Source: an uncultured Flammeovirgaceae bacterium
GTDB lineage: Bacteria > Bacteroidota > Bacteroidia > Cytophagales > MED-G16
Length of the DNA stretch: 44,215 nucleotides
Assembly (NCBI GenBank): GCA_913046795.1
Contig: CAJWTC010000004.1
Span: 1 to 44,215, forward strand
Reading direction: 5' to 3'
Shown here in pieces: positions 36,004-44,215 of the stretch. A model generated the notes under the pieces. That model made no database searches. It saw only the letters and a list, made by a program, of their open reading frames with translations, and was not told the DNA's origin. The translations under genes and the position numbers were made by a program. Every line of letters begins with the position of its first letter. Position 1 is the first letter of the stretch.

Positions 36004-36900
36004 ATGATAAGAGTTTATATTCTTCTACTCTTAATTTGCTTAACTCCGCTATATTCATATACCCAAGAATTAAATTCTAAAGTACTAGTTAATACTGAAA
36101 AGCTTCAATCATCTGAAAAACTTCTTTTTGAAGAAATGGAGAGCAGCATAGAACAGTTTCTTAATAATCAAATATGGACAGGTGATAAATTTAATACTCA
36201 AGAAAAGATTAACTGTAATTTTATAATAAATATTATTAACGAACCTTCCTCGAACCAATATGAAGCTACAGTGCAAATTCTATCGTCAAGACCTATTTAT
36301 AATTCATCATATGAGACAATTCTACTGAACCACGGAGATAGAGAGTGGATATTTGAATATTTCCCATCTCAAACTATAGAATTTGTCGAAAATGGCTTCA
36401 ATGATAACTTAACTTCACTGCTATCATTCTATGCATACATGATAATCGGAATTGATTATGATTCATTTGAGGAAAAGGGAGGAGAGGAAAGTTTTAAATT
36501 GGCATGGAAAATATTGAACACTTCCCAAAATTCTGGTTATAAAGGTTGGGATCAGTTTGGATCAAGAAAAAATAGATATTGGATTTGTGAGAATTTTCTT
36601 AATCCAGAATTTGAGAGAGTAAGAAAAGCAATATATAGTTACCACATAAAAGGAATGGATAAACTTTACCTTGACCCCATTGAATCAAGGTCAACTATTA
36701 TGGGAGATATAAATTCTCTAAATGATGTTAATAAAAAAAACTTTAACTCAGCAATAGTAAATCTATTTATTGACGCAAAAGCTGATGAATTAACTAAAAT
36801 TTTTAAAGGAGGAAGCTTAAATGAAAGAAGACAAGTTTTCAATTTACTAAGCGAAATTTCACCTTCAAATATTGACGTTTTCAATAAAATATTAGAATGA
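36004..36900 (+). CDS. porD: PorD-like T9SS-associated protein (DUF4835)
   Basis: 298 residues with a signal peptide (MIRVYILLLLICLTPLYS..QE). Landmarks of the DUF4835/PorD family: SKVLVNTEKLQSSEK after the signal, an IWTGDKF segment near residue 57, SRPIYNSSYET, and FYAYMIIGIDYDSFE near 140-155. PorD is listed with type IX secretion, fitting the T9SS-tailed amylase in this window. The coaBC gene normally found between rpoZ and this gene is missing. It overlaps the next small gene by 4 bases (ATGA). Confidence 0.85.
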   Translation: MIRVYILLLLICLTPLYSYTQELNSKVLVNTEKLQSSEKLLFEEMESSIEQFLNNQIWTGDKFNTQEKINCNFIINIINEPSSNQYEATVQILSSRPIYNSSYETILLNHGDREWIFEYFPSQTIEFVENGFNDNLTSLLSFYAYMIIGIDYDSFEEKGGEESFKLAWKILNTSQNSGYKGWDQFGSRKNRYWICENFLNPEFERVRKAIYSYHIKGMDKLYLDPIESRSTIMGDINSLNDVNKKNFNSAIVNLFIDAKADELTKIFKGGSLNERRQVFNLLSEISPSNIDVFNKILE

Positions 36901-37097
36901 AAACTCTGAAGAATAAATTAATTCCTAATTTTTTGAAAAAATATATAATTTATTATAATGATCATGGTTTCAAACTGACAATTAAAAAGTTTGGATTAAA
37001 ATTAATTTTAGGAATTGTTGCATTTTATTTTATAAGAGACTCAATTCTTTATATAATTATCCCTTACTTTGTTTTAAAAGGAATATTTAATTTTTAA
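36897..37097 (+). CDS. Small single-helix membrane protein, unknown
   Basis: 66 residues, basic N-terminal half (KKYIIYYNDHGFKLTIKKFG) and a hydrophobic segment (about 36-62). I do not recognise it. Translational coupling to porD through ATGA and the 3-base gap to fabI support a real gene. It occupies the position where recN is found in many relatives. Confidence 0.6.
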   Translation: MKTLKNKLIPNFLKKYIIYYNDHGFKLTIKKFGLKLILGIVAFYFIRDSILYIIIPYFVLKGIFNF

Positions 37098-37100
37098 ATA

Positions 37101-37901
37101 ATGATGTTAAAAGGTAAAAAAGGTATAATATCAGGGGCATTAGATGAGAGCTCTATAGCATGGAAAGTTGCAGAAAGATGCCATGAGGAGGGTGCAATAT
37201 TTACTCTAACAAATGCTCCAATGGCAATGAGAATGGGTAAGATTAATGAGTTAGGAGAGAAATGTAATTCAAAAATAGTAGGTGCTGATTTAACCTTAGT
37301 TGAGGATATTGAAAATTTATATGATGAATCATTAAACGAATTAAGTGGAAAAGTTGATTTTATCCTACACTCGGTTGGTATGTCTCCAAATGTTAGAAAG
37401 AAAAAAGAATATGGTGACCTTAATTATGAATGGTTAAATAAAACATTAGATGTTTCTGCAATCTCATTTCATAAAATGTTACAAGTAGCAGAGAAAAAAG
37501 AAGTTTTAAATGATTGGTCATCATCTGTTGCGCTTTCATATATTGCAGCTCAGAGAACATTTCCTTTCTATTCAGATATGGCTGAAGCCAAATCCCTTCT
37601 TGAGTCTATTGCGAGAAGTTATGGGTACAGACTCGGTAAACTTAATAAATCAAGAGTGAATACAATTTCACAATCTCCCACTATTACAACAGCCGGTTCA
37701 GGTATAAGTGGATTCCAATCATTTTTTAACTATGCTGAAAAAATGTCTCCTCTAGGAAATGCAACAGCAGATGAATGCGCTGATTATTGTATTTTTCTTT
37801 TCTCTGACCTAAGTAAAAAAATTACCATGCAAAATCTTTTTCATGATGGTGGTTTTTCATCAACAGGAATATCTGAGGATATAATTGATGACTTTAGTTA
37901 A
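37101..37901 (+). CDS. fabI: Enoyl-ACP reductase
   Basis: A 266-residue short-chain dehydrogenase of the FabI type, last step of fatty-acid elongation. Active-site residues match FabI spacing: Y147, Y157 and K164 in SYIAAQRTFPFYSDMAEAK. N-terminal GIISGALDESSIAWKVAE carries the FabI-style NAD loop rather than GxxxGxG, and FILHSVGMSP near 87-96 fits. Start could be either of two consecutive ATGs (37101 or 37104). ispE follows after three bases. Confidence 0.93.
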   Translation: MMLKGKKGIISGALDESSIAWKVAERCHEEGAIFTLTNAPMAMRMGKINELGEKCNSKIVGADLTLVEDIENLYDESLNELSGKVDFILHSVGMSPNVRKKKEYGDLNYEWLNKTLDVSAISFHKMLQVAEKKEVLNDWSSSVALSYIAAQRTFPFYSDMAEAKSLLESIARSYGYRLGKLNKSRVNTISQSPTITTAGSGISGFQSFFNYAEKMSPLGNATADECADYCIFLFSDLSKKITMQNLFHDGGFSSTGISEDIIDDFS

Positions 37902-37904
37902 AAA

Positions 37905-38711
37905 ATGCTCTTATTTCCAAATGCAAAAATTAATATTGGTTTAAATATTACCAGAAGATTAAGGTCTGGATACCATACTATTGAATCATGTTTTTGTCCA
38001 GTAGGAATACATGATATAATTGAAGTTAAGAAATCAAATTCATCAAATTTAATTGAGACAGGCATACCAATTACATGTAAAGAAAAAGATAATCTACTTT
38101 TAAAAGTTCTCAATGAAATTAAAATCGATAAGAGTTACAGTATTCATCTTCATAAAAATATTCCTATTGGATCAGGGCTTGGTGGAGGATCATCAGATGC
38201 CGCTTTCTTAATTAAATATCTAAATACAAAAAAAGAGACAAAAATATCAAAAAAAAATATTTTAGAAATTGCTGAAAGTATTGGAAGTGACTGCCCATTT
38301 TTTATTGATAATAAAATTCAATATGTAACAGGGACAGGTAATATTTTTGATGAAATTAGTATTGATATTAGGAACAAGTATATTGTAATTTATAGTCCCG
38401 ATGAAAAAATTTCTACTTCTGATGCATATCAAGCTATTAAACCAAAAAAACCAAATTATAATTTAAAGGACGTATTAGAAAATGAAAATATAGAAAATTG
38501 GAAAAATTTTATTAAAAATGACTTCGAAGAATTTGCTTTAAAAAAAATTAATAGTCTAAAAAAAATTAAGGATTCATTGAAAAATAAAGGTGCAAAATAT
38601 ATTAGTTTATCAGGTAGTGGGTCTTCAGTATTTGGTGTATTTGATGATAAAAAAAATACAGATTATTTTATTGGACATAAAAACACTTATATAACAAAGG
38701 TAATCAGTTAA
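37905..38711 (+). CDS. ispE: 4-diphosphocytidyl-2-C-methyl-D-erythritol kinase
   Basis: A 268-residue GHMP kinase of the MEP isoprenoid pathway. PNAKINIGLNI opens the protein, the ATP loop is GSGLGGGSSDAA (near 88-99), and SLSGSGSSVFG (near 235) is the third motif. Supplies isoprenoid precursors, which link indirectly to the carotenoid genes. It overlaps the convergent thiL gene by 8 bases. Confidence 0.96.
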   Translation: MLLFPNAKINIGLNITRRLRSGYHTIESCFCPVGIHDIIEVKKSNSSNLIETGIPITCKEKDNLLLKVLNEIKIDKSYSIHLHKNIPIGSGLGGGSSDAAFLIKYLNTKKETKISKKNILEIAESIGSDCPFFIDNKIQYVTGTGNIFDEISIDIRNKYIVIYSPDEKISTSDAYQAIKPKKPNYNLKDVLENENIENWKNFIKNDFEEFALKKINSLKKIKDSLKNKGAKYISLSGSGSSVFGVFDDKKNTDYFIGHKNTYITKVIS

Positions 38712-39720
38712 AATGCTTCCAACCAAATGATTTTAATTCATCCTCCCTCCCATCTTTACAAACTAAAGTTTTTTTATTATTATGAGTAAAAAACCCTATA
38801 GGAGATATGTTAGATTCTTTTTTATCTATTTTTTTAAAATTTTCAGGACTCAAAGAGAATAAAAGTTCATACTCTTCACCTCCATTTAAAGCTGATGAAA
38901 GATAGTCTGTGTTAAGTTCCTCTGATATTTTTCTTACTTCTTTTGATATAGGTAATTTTTCTTCAAATACTTTAAACCCAAGATTAGAAGATTGACTTAT
39001 ATGGCCTAGATCAGAGGATATACCATCAGATATATCTACCATAGAATTTGGTATAACATTATATCGAGATAAATATTCTATTATATCATTTCTTGCCTTA
39101 GGTCTTAACTGTTTTTCAATTAAATTTTTATAATTATCTAATTCTGGTTGATTTTCAGGGTTTTTTATAAAATTAGATTTTTCTCTTTGGAGAATCATAA
39201 GACCCATGTAAGACCTTCCAATATCACCAGAAACACATATTATATCGTTTGGTTTTGCGCCATCTCTTCTTGTTATTTTTTTCTTATCAACAGATCCAAT
39301 AGCTGTACAAGAAATTGTCATACCTGACACTGATGATGAGGTATCCCCTCCAACTAAATCTACATTATATTCATCACACGCAATTTTAACTCCGTCATAG
39401 AACTCATAAATTGCATCAGAACTAAATTTACTACTCACAGCAATATTTAATAAAATCTGAGATGGAATAGCATTCATAGAAAAAATGTCTGATAAATTTA
39501 CAATGACAGATTTATAACCTAAATGTTTTAAAGGAAAATAACTTAAATCAAAATGTATTCCTTCTATTAACATATCAGATGACACAACAGTTAACTTATT
39601 ATGAAAATTTATTATAGCAGCGTCATCCCCAATTCCTAGAAGAGAAGACTTCTTCTTACACGGAAATTTTTTCTTAATCTGATCAATTAAACCAAACTCG
39701 CCAAGCTGATATATATCCAT
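38704..39720 (-). CDS. thiL: Thiamine-monophosphate kinase
   Basis: A 338-residue ThiL. GIGDDAAII (near 26-34) and SSDMLIEGIHFDLSYF (near 47-62) form the Mg-ATP site, GGDTSSS (near 123) and VDISDGISSDLGHI (near 213-226) follow, all in order. Makes thiamine diphosphate. It is divergent from the Fe-S carrier gene. Confidence 0.96.
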   Translation of the reverse strand: MDIYQLGEFGLIDQIKKKFPCKKKSSLLGIGDDAAIINFHNKLTVVSSDMLIEGIHFDLSYFPLKHLGYKSVIVNLSDIFSMNAIPSQILLNIAVSSKFSSDAIYEFYDGVKIACDEYNVDLVGGDTSSSVSGMTISCTAIGSVDKKKITRRDGAKPNDIICVSGDIGRSYMGLMILQREKSNFIKNPENQPELDNYKNLIEKQLRPKARNDIIEYLSRYNVIPNSMVDISDGISSDLGHISQSSNLGFKVFEEKLPISKEVRKISEELNTDYLSSALNGGEEYELLFSLSPENFKKIDKKESNISPIGFFTHNNKKTLVCKDGREDELKSFGWKHFN

Positions 39721-39730
39721 ATTAAGTCTG

Positions 39731-39738
39731 TATTTTTG
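39731..39738 (+). promoter_or_regulatory. -7 box for the A-type Fe-S carrier gene
   Basis: TATTTTTG, 24 bases before the ATG at 39763, within the 42-bp gap between divergent thiL and this gene. No TTG at the usual distance. Confidence 0.4.
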
Positions 39739-39762
39739 TAATTAATATTTAATTTTACAATT

Positions 39763-40089
39763 ATGATTAAAATTACTGATAAGGCAGCAAATAAACTTCA
39801 TGAGCTCAGGAAATCTGAAAATCATTCTGAAGATCACAATGTTAGAGTTAATGTGAAAGGTGGAGGATGTTCTGGCTTATTATATGATCTTAAATTTGAT
39901 GATGAGACAACAGAAAATGATCAGTTTTTTGAAGATAATGGCACCAAAATAATTGTTGATAAAAAAAGTCTATTTTATATTTTAGGAACAGAGCTAGACT
40001 TCAGCGATGGATTAAATGGTAAAGGGTTCCAGTTTAAAAATCCAAATGCAACTAGGACTTGTGGTTGTGGAGAAAGCTTTTCTGTCTAG
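39763..40089 (+). CDS. A-type iron-sulfur carrier (IscA/SufA/ErpA family)
   Basis: A 108-residue protein with the three conserved cysteines: C36 in GGGCSGLLYDL and C100/C102 in TRTCGCGESF. It carries Fe-S clusters to target enzymes. No suf or isc genes are adjacent, so it could serve as a general carrier. It shares the tetranucleotide CTAG with the stop of the convergent amidophosphoribosyltransferase gene. Confidence 0.95.
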   Translation: MIKITDKAANKLHELRKSENHSEDHNVRVNVKGGGCSGLLYDLKFDDETTENDQFFEDNGTKIIVDKKSLFYILGTELDFSDGLNGKGFQFKNPNATRTCGCGESFSV

Positions 40090-41966
40090 TAAGCTCGTTC
40101 ACTAATCCCATCACAATAATTCATAAATGATCTATTTGCAACTCTATTTCCACCAGAAGTTGGATAATTACCGGTAAAGTACCAATCTCCCAAATGATTA
40201 GGACATGCTCTATTTAAATTTTCGATTGTTTGGTAAATAATCTTAAGTTCAGATTTAAAACCTTTTGGCTTAACAATTTCAGCAACTGAATCTGATATCT
40301 CTTCATAAGAATACAAATCATATAATTCTTTAACATGATTTATGGGATCACTTTCTTTTAAAGAGCGTTTACACTTTTTATAAACTTCTTGTAGAAGGTT
40401 ATCTTTCTTATTTAACTTTATTAATCTTATAAGTCCTCTGAATGCAACAAACTGATTCATTTTACTCATATCTATTCCATAACAGTCTGGGTACCTAATT
40501 TGAGGAGAAGATGATACAAATATTACTTTCTTAGCTTCAAGAGATGAAAGTAGAGTCAAAATGCTTTTTTCAAGTGTAGTGCCTCTAACTATTGAGTCGT
40601 CAATTATAACTATTGAATCCTTATTCTTTTTAACTATTCCATATGTAGTATCATACACATTAGATACCAACTCATTTCTAGAATCTCCATGAGTTATAAA
40701 AGTTCTCATTTTAACGTCTTTACTAACTAATTTCTCAATTCTAGTCTTGAGATAAATCAAATCTTCTTGAGATCCTTCATAAAACTTTTTATCAATAAAT
40801 ATTTCTTTCTTTTTTGATGTGAGATAATTTTTAATTCCGTCTACCATCCCGTAGAAACAAGTCTCAGATGTGTTTGGAATATATGAAAAAATAGTATTCT
40901 TAAGATCATTATCTATTGCATTAAAAACCTGAGGTAATAAAAGTTCACCAAGTTTTTTTCTTTCTTTATAGATATCAGGATCATTCCCTCTTGAAAAATA
41001 AATCCTCTCAAAAGAACAAGATTGTTTTTTTCTTGGTTCAATAAATTGTTCTATAGAATAACTCCCATCTTTATTTATTATTAATGCATGACCGGGCTCA
41101 ACTTCCTTTATTTCAGAAAATTCACATTGAAATGCTGTCTTAATTGGAGGTCTTTCACTAGTAGCCACTACTACCTCATCGTTTACGTAGTAAAATAATG
41201 GCCTAATCCCTGATGGATCTCTTGCAACAAAAGAAGAACCATGACCTACTAATCCAGCAAGAGCATAACCTCCATCAAAGTCTTTAAATGAATTTTCAAG
41301 AACATTAATTAAATTCAATTCATTCTCAATTTTTCCTGATATATCTTTTTTATCTAACTTTTTGTTGTACCTCTCATATATTTTATTATTTTCCTCATCT
41401 AAAAAATGTCCAACTTTTTCTAAAATAGTAACAGTATCTGATTTTTCCTTTGGACTCTGACCTAATTCAACTAGAACTTGAAAAAGATCATCTAGATTAG
41501 TCATATTAAAATTACCAGCAAAAATTAGATTTTTTGACTTCCAATTATTTTGCCTTAAAGTTGGTGCACAATTTTCAATTGTATTACCTCCAAATGTTCC
41601 GTACCTAAGATGCCCTAACCAAACCTCGCCAGTAAAAGAAACATTCTCTTTAATCCAATCTTCATCTAACTTATAATTAGGATTAATTAGTGCCTTTTCA
41701 AACTTCTTATTTATTTTATTGAATATATCTTGAATAGAATCTTTCTTGACTGATCTATATCTACTTATATATCTTTTTCCAGGTTGTGTATCTAATTTTA
41801 GCGAGGCAACTCCAGCACCGTCCTGACCCCTATTCCTTTGCTTGTGCATCATCAAAAACATCTTACTAACTGCATAGCTAGGAGACTTATATTTATCAAT
41901 AAAATATTGCAAAGGTTTTCTTAATCTTAGGAAAGCAATTCCACACTCATGTTTTATCTTCTGCAT
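40086..41966 (-). CDS. Long amidophosphoribosyltransferase-like (PurF paralogue) protein
   Basis: 626 residues, well above the ~470-510 of ordinary PurF. The N-terminal class II glutaminase has candidate nucleophile C8 in HECGIAF, plus RNRGQDGAG, GHLRYGTFG and GYALAGLVG; removal of the first seven residues would be needed to expose the cysteine. The C-terminal part is a phosphoribosyltransferase domain with PRPP loop VIIDDSIVRGTT (453-464). Long forms like this exist in Bacteroidota beside classical PurF; their exact role is unclear. Its 5' neighbour, the ferredoxin-NADP-reductase-like gene, ends one base before it. Confidence 0.85.
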   Translation of the reverse strand: MQKIKHECGIAFLRLRKPLQYFIDKYKSPSYAVSKMFLMMHKQRNRGQDGAGVASLKLDTQPGKRYISRYRSVKKDSIQDIFNKINKKFEKALINPNYKLDEDWIKENVSFTGEVWLGHLRYGTFGGNTIENCAPTLRQNNWKSKNLIFAGNFNMTNLDDLFQVLVELGQSPKEKSDTVTILEKVGHFLDEENNKIYERYNKKLDKKDISGKIENELNLINVLENSFKDFDGGYALAGLVGHGSSFVARDPSGIRPLFYYVNDEVVVATSERPPIKTAFQCEFSEIKEVEPGHALIINKDGSYSIEQFIEPRKKQSCSFERIYFSRGNDPDIYKERKKLGELLLPQVFNAIDNDLKNTIFSYIPNTSETCFYGMVDGIKNYLTSKKKEIFIDKKFYEGSQEDLIYLKTRIEKLVSKDVKMRTFITHGDSRNELVSNVYDTTYGIVKKNKDSIVIIDDSIVRGTTLEKSILTLLSSLEAKKVIFVSSSPQIRYPDCYGIDMSKMNQFVAFRGLIRLIKLNKKDNLLQEVYKKCKRSLKESDPINHVKELYDLYSYEEISDSVAEIVKPKGFKSELKIIYQTIENLNRACPNHLGDWYFTGNYPTSGGNRVANRSFMNYCDGISERAY

Positions 41967-42656
41967 CTACCCGTAAATTTCTACTTTAATACTTTTAGAA
42001 TCATATCCTAATTCCTTTAGATTTGTCCTCGCCTCCTTTATCATATCCCTCCAACCACATAAATAAAATATTGGATTATTTAATTTAGTATTTTTAATTA
42101 TATCAAGATATTGATTATGAACATATCCCATCTTTCCATCCCATTGTTCTCTAGATAAAACAGGAATAAATTTTAAATTTTCTAACTTCTTTTCAAGTTC
42201 TGATATTTCATCAAGGCACAACAGGTCTTGACTAGTCCTAGTACCAAAAACTAAAAATATTTTTTTTGATGAAATATTATTTTTATCTATAAAATGAAGA
42301 AAACTTCTAAATGGTGCAAGACCTGTACCTGTACATATAAGAAATATATCCCTATCCATATTATCTGGCAATGTAAACCTTCCTATAGGTCCCTTAATTT
42401 CTATCTTTTCTCCAACAATAATATCTTCAAACAACAGTTTTGTCATAACACCACCATCAAGTTTGACAATTAAAAGTTCGAAAAAACTATTTATGGGGTC
42501 ATATGAAGCTATGGAATAACTTCTAATTATATCTCGAACTTTTAGCTGGATAAATTGCCCAGGTATAAAATCAAATTTTTCATTAGGTTGAACAACAAAT
42601 TTCCAGGTTTGATTAGTTATTTTATCAACAGAAGTAATAGAAGCTGAACACCACAT
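41967..42656 (-). CDS. Ferredoxin-NADP reductase-like flavoprotein
   Basis: A 229-residue FNR-superfamily protein. FAD motif RSYS at 45-48, GTGLAPFRS at 109-117 for NAD(P), and VFGTRT (near 136) and CGWRDMI (near 204) later. Length matches single-domain bacterial FNR enzymes with no iron-sulfur domain. Transfers electrons between NAD(P)H and a carrier such as ferredoxin. It lies immediately upstream of the long PurF-like gene, so the two are probably co-transcribed. Confidence 0.92.
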   Translation of the reverse strand: MWCSASITSVDKITNQTWKFVVQPNEKFDFIPGQFIQLKVRDIIRSYSIASYDPINSFFELLIVKLDGGVMTKLLFEDIIVGEKIEIKGPIGRFTLPDNMDRDIFLICTGTGLAPFRSFLHFIDKNNISSKKIFLVFGTRTSQDLLCLDEISELEKKLENLKFIPVLSREQWDGKMGYVHNQYLDIIKNTKLNNPIFYLCGWRDMIKEARTNLKELGYDSKSIKVEIYG

Positions 42657-42872
42657 ATAAAAAAATTGAATGTCAAATTTAATCTTATAAAATCAGAAAA
42701 AAAACTTATTGTATTATTCAAAGATTTTTATAAAAAAAGATGCTTTATACAACACTTATATTATTTATTAAAAAGTCAATCAAAAATAAATTTTTTTAAT
42801 TAAAAAAAATGACTAATATTTGGAATCCTATTTTACAAATAGCAAATTTTTATAAACCACTAAAATAAAGAA
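42657..42872. promoter_or_regulatory. AT-rich intergenic region upstream of dnaA
   Basis: The longest gap in the window (216 bp), between the divergent FNR-like gene and dnaA. A minus-strand -7 box TAAATTTG (42681-42674) sits 17 bases before the FNR-like start. No consensus DnaA box (TTATCCACA or close) is visible on either strand; the nearest is TTATACAAC at about 42745. A near -7 box TAATATTTG lies about 40 bases before the dnaA start, with one extra spacer base. Confidence 0.5.
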
Positions 42873-44201
42873 ATGCATAACAGGCATTGGGAGAATTGTT
42901 TGTCTCTAATTAGAAAAGAAATAAGTGATCAGCAGTATCAGACTTGGTTCAAACCCATTATTTTACTTAAAATTACTTCTTCAACAATTACTTTACAAGT
43001 ACCTACAAAGTTCTTTTACGAGTGGCTTGAAGATCACTATCTTAAACTCCTTAATAACACTGTTAAGAAAGTATTAGGTAAAAAAACTAAGATAGAATAT
43101 GTTGTCTCTGAGGTCAAAGAAGAAGCAAAGAGTGTAAATACAAAAAGAAAAATTAAAATTGAAGAAATTAAACAGACTAAATTTGATAATTTAAATAGGA
43201 ATTTTAAATTTAAAACTTTTATTTCTGGTAAATGCAATAGTGTTGCAAGGGCAGCAGGAAAGAGAATATGTAAAAATCCTGGTGACAATCCATTTAATCC
43301 TCTTATGGTTTACGGGGGTGTTGGTCTAGGCAAAACACATTTAATACAATCGATTGGAAATAAAATTTCAAAAAAAAATCAGAAGTCAGTTTATTACGTC
43401 ACATCAGAAAAATTTGCTAATCAATTTATAGATGCTTTAAAAGAAAATAGACTTAAAGATTTCACAAAGTTTTATGTCAATATTGATTGTCTTATTATTG
43501 ATGATGTCCAATTTTTTAAAGGAAAAGAAAAAACTCAAGAAGTTTTTTTCCACATTTTTAACCAGTTAAACTTAAACAATAAGCAAATAATTCTCTCCGC
43601 TGATAAATCACCAATAAATATGGATGGTCTTGAACAGAGATTAATAAGTAGATTTAAATCTGGGTTAACGGTAGAACTTGAAAAACCTGAATTTGAAACT
43701 AGACTAAATATCCTAAATGCTAAAATTAATAATGAAAATATTAAAATATCGGAGGAGGTAATTCACTATATTGCTGTCCAAGTTGACACAAACATAAGAG
43801 AATTAGAGGGAGTTCTTATCTCCCTTCTTGCACATTCAACAATTACAAAAAAACCTATTGATATTGAACTTACAAAATCTATTATAGGTAAGATTGTAAA
43901 GGATACAAATAAAGAAATTAACATTAGCTACATACAAGAAATTGTTTCTAAGTTCTTCAATATTAGTATAAATGAGATGAAGGATAAGGCAAGAAAAAAA
44001 GAAATAGTTATTGCAAGACAAGTTGCTATGTACTTCTCGAAAGATTTTACAAACAACTCTCTCAAATCCATCGGTTTCCATTTTGGTGGAAGAGATCATA
44101 GCACTGTTATTCATGCTGTTCAATCCGTTAACGATATGATTGATACTGATAGTATTTTTAAAAAGAATGTAGAGGAAATTAAAAAAAGAATATCAGTTTA
44201 G
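42873..44201 (+). CDS. dnaA: Chromosomal replication initiator DnaA
   Basis: 442 residues, complete. Domain I is residues 1-75, a short linker domain II (about 80-105) follows, then the AAA+ domain with Walker A GGVGLGKT (148-155) and Walker B CLIIDD (206-211), and the C-terminal DNA-binding domain with the DnaA signature FGGRDHSTVIHA (about 405-416). The compact linker makes it slightly shorter than most. It ends 14 bases before the window edge, so downstream context is not seen. Confidence 0.98.
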   Translation: MHNRHWENCLSLIRKEISDQQYQTWFKPIILLKITSSTITLQVPTKFFYEWLEDHYLKLLNNTVKKVLGKKTKIEYVVSEVKEEAKSVNTKRKIKIEEIKQTKFDNLNRNFKFKTFISGKCNSVARAAGKRICKNPGDNPFNPLMVYGGVGLGKTHLIQSIGNKISKKNQKSVYYVTSEKFANQFIDALKENRLKDFTKFYVNIDCLIIDDVQFFKGKEKTQEVFFHIFNQLNLNNKQIILSADKSPINMDGLEQRLISRFKSGLTVELEKPEFETRLNILNAKINNENIKISEEVIHYIAVQVDTNIRELEGVLISLLAHSTITKKPIDIELTKSIIGKIVKDTNKEINISYIQEIVSKFFNISINEMKDKARKKEIVIARQVAMYFSKDFTNNSLKSIGFHFGGRDHSTVIHAVQSVNDMIDTDSIFKKNVEEIKKRISV

Positions 44202-44215
44202 TAACTAAAATAATT

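Noticed and set aside
42741..42753. TTATACAAC as a DnaA box
   Set aside because: It differs from TTATNCACA at the last two bases and stands alone, so it is not a convincing box.

Overview
The window is an AT-rich stretch (roughly one third G+C by eye) of a Bacteroidota chromosome, most likely a marine member of the Flavobacteriia or a close relative. Evidence for this: an extracellular amylase with a type IX secretion (T9SS) C-terminal sorting domain, a PorD/DUF4835 gene, BatB/BatC aerotolerance genes, a Bacteroidota-type RNA polymerase omega subunit, an OstA-like protein next to BamD, a crtD-cruF carotenoid pair, and promoter -7 boxes of the TAnnTTTG type, the clearest lying just upstream of the two tRNA genes. 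Genes are tightly packed with many start/stop overlaps. No insertion sequence, prophage, CRISPR array or integron is visible, and no gene-free stretch exceeds 300 bases.

Left part (1-12.5 kb), the accessory and envelope-facing region: an S9 peptidase cut by the window edge, divergent from an aminotransferase with a Tat signal; a PKD-domain lipoprotein downstream of a secreted GH13 alpha-amylase; a lipoprotein sulfatase overlapping a class B/e(P4)-type acid phosphatase; tRNA-Arg(TCT); a four-gene carotenoid unit (crtD, cruF, two tandem DoxX-like proteins); and a secreted protein of unknown function with its own strong terminator. This part suggests polysaccharide, phosphate-ester and peptide scavenging plus pigment synthesis.

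Middle part (12.6-31.9 kb), mostly housekeeping: HDAC-family deacetylase, apt, tRNA-Ser(GCT), batB-batC, purC, a STAS protein, a queuosine-precursor transporter, a TrmH/SpoU methyltransferase, PAP2 phosphatase, SCO1, riboflavin synthase, a thioesterase, a TlpA-like lipoprotein, alaS, an M23 peptidase, a MerR regulator, and an mdh-ppk1-Gfo/Idh-TIM-barrel run on the minus strand.

Right part (31.9-44.2 kb), core cell biology: tilS; an envelope cluster (OstA-like, bamD, rpoZ, porD); fabI, ispE, thiL; an A-type Fe-S carrier; a long PurF-type amidophosphoribosyltransferase paralogue with a ferredoxin-NADP reductase-like gene; and dnaA at the end. Six of eight convergent protein-gene pairs overlap at their stop codons, and only the two non-overlapping pairs have a terminator hairpin. 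I did not find a clearly new multi-gene system. The best candidates for undescribed biology are the DoxX pair in the carotenoid unit, the Tat-exported aminotransferase and the secreted two-half protein at 11.8 kb.
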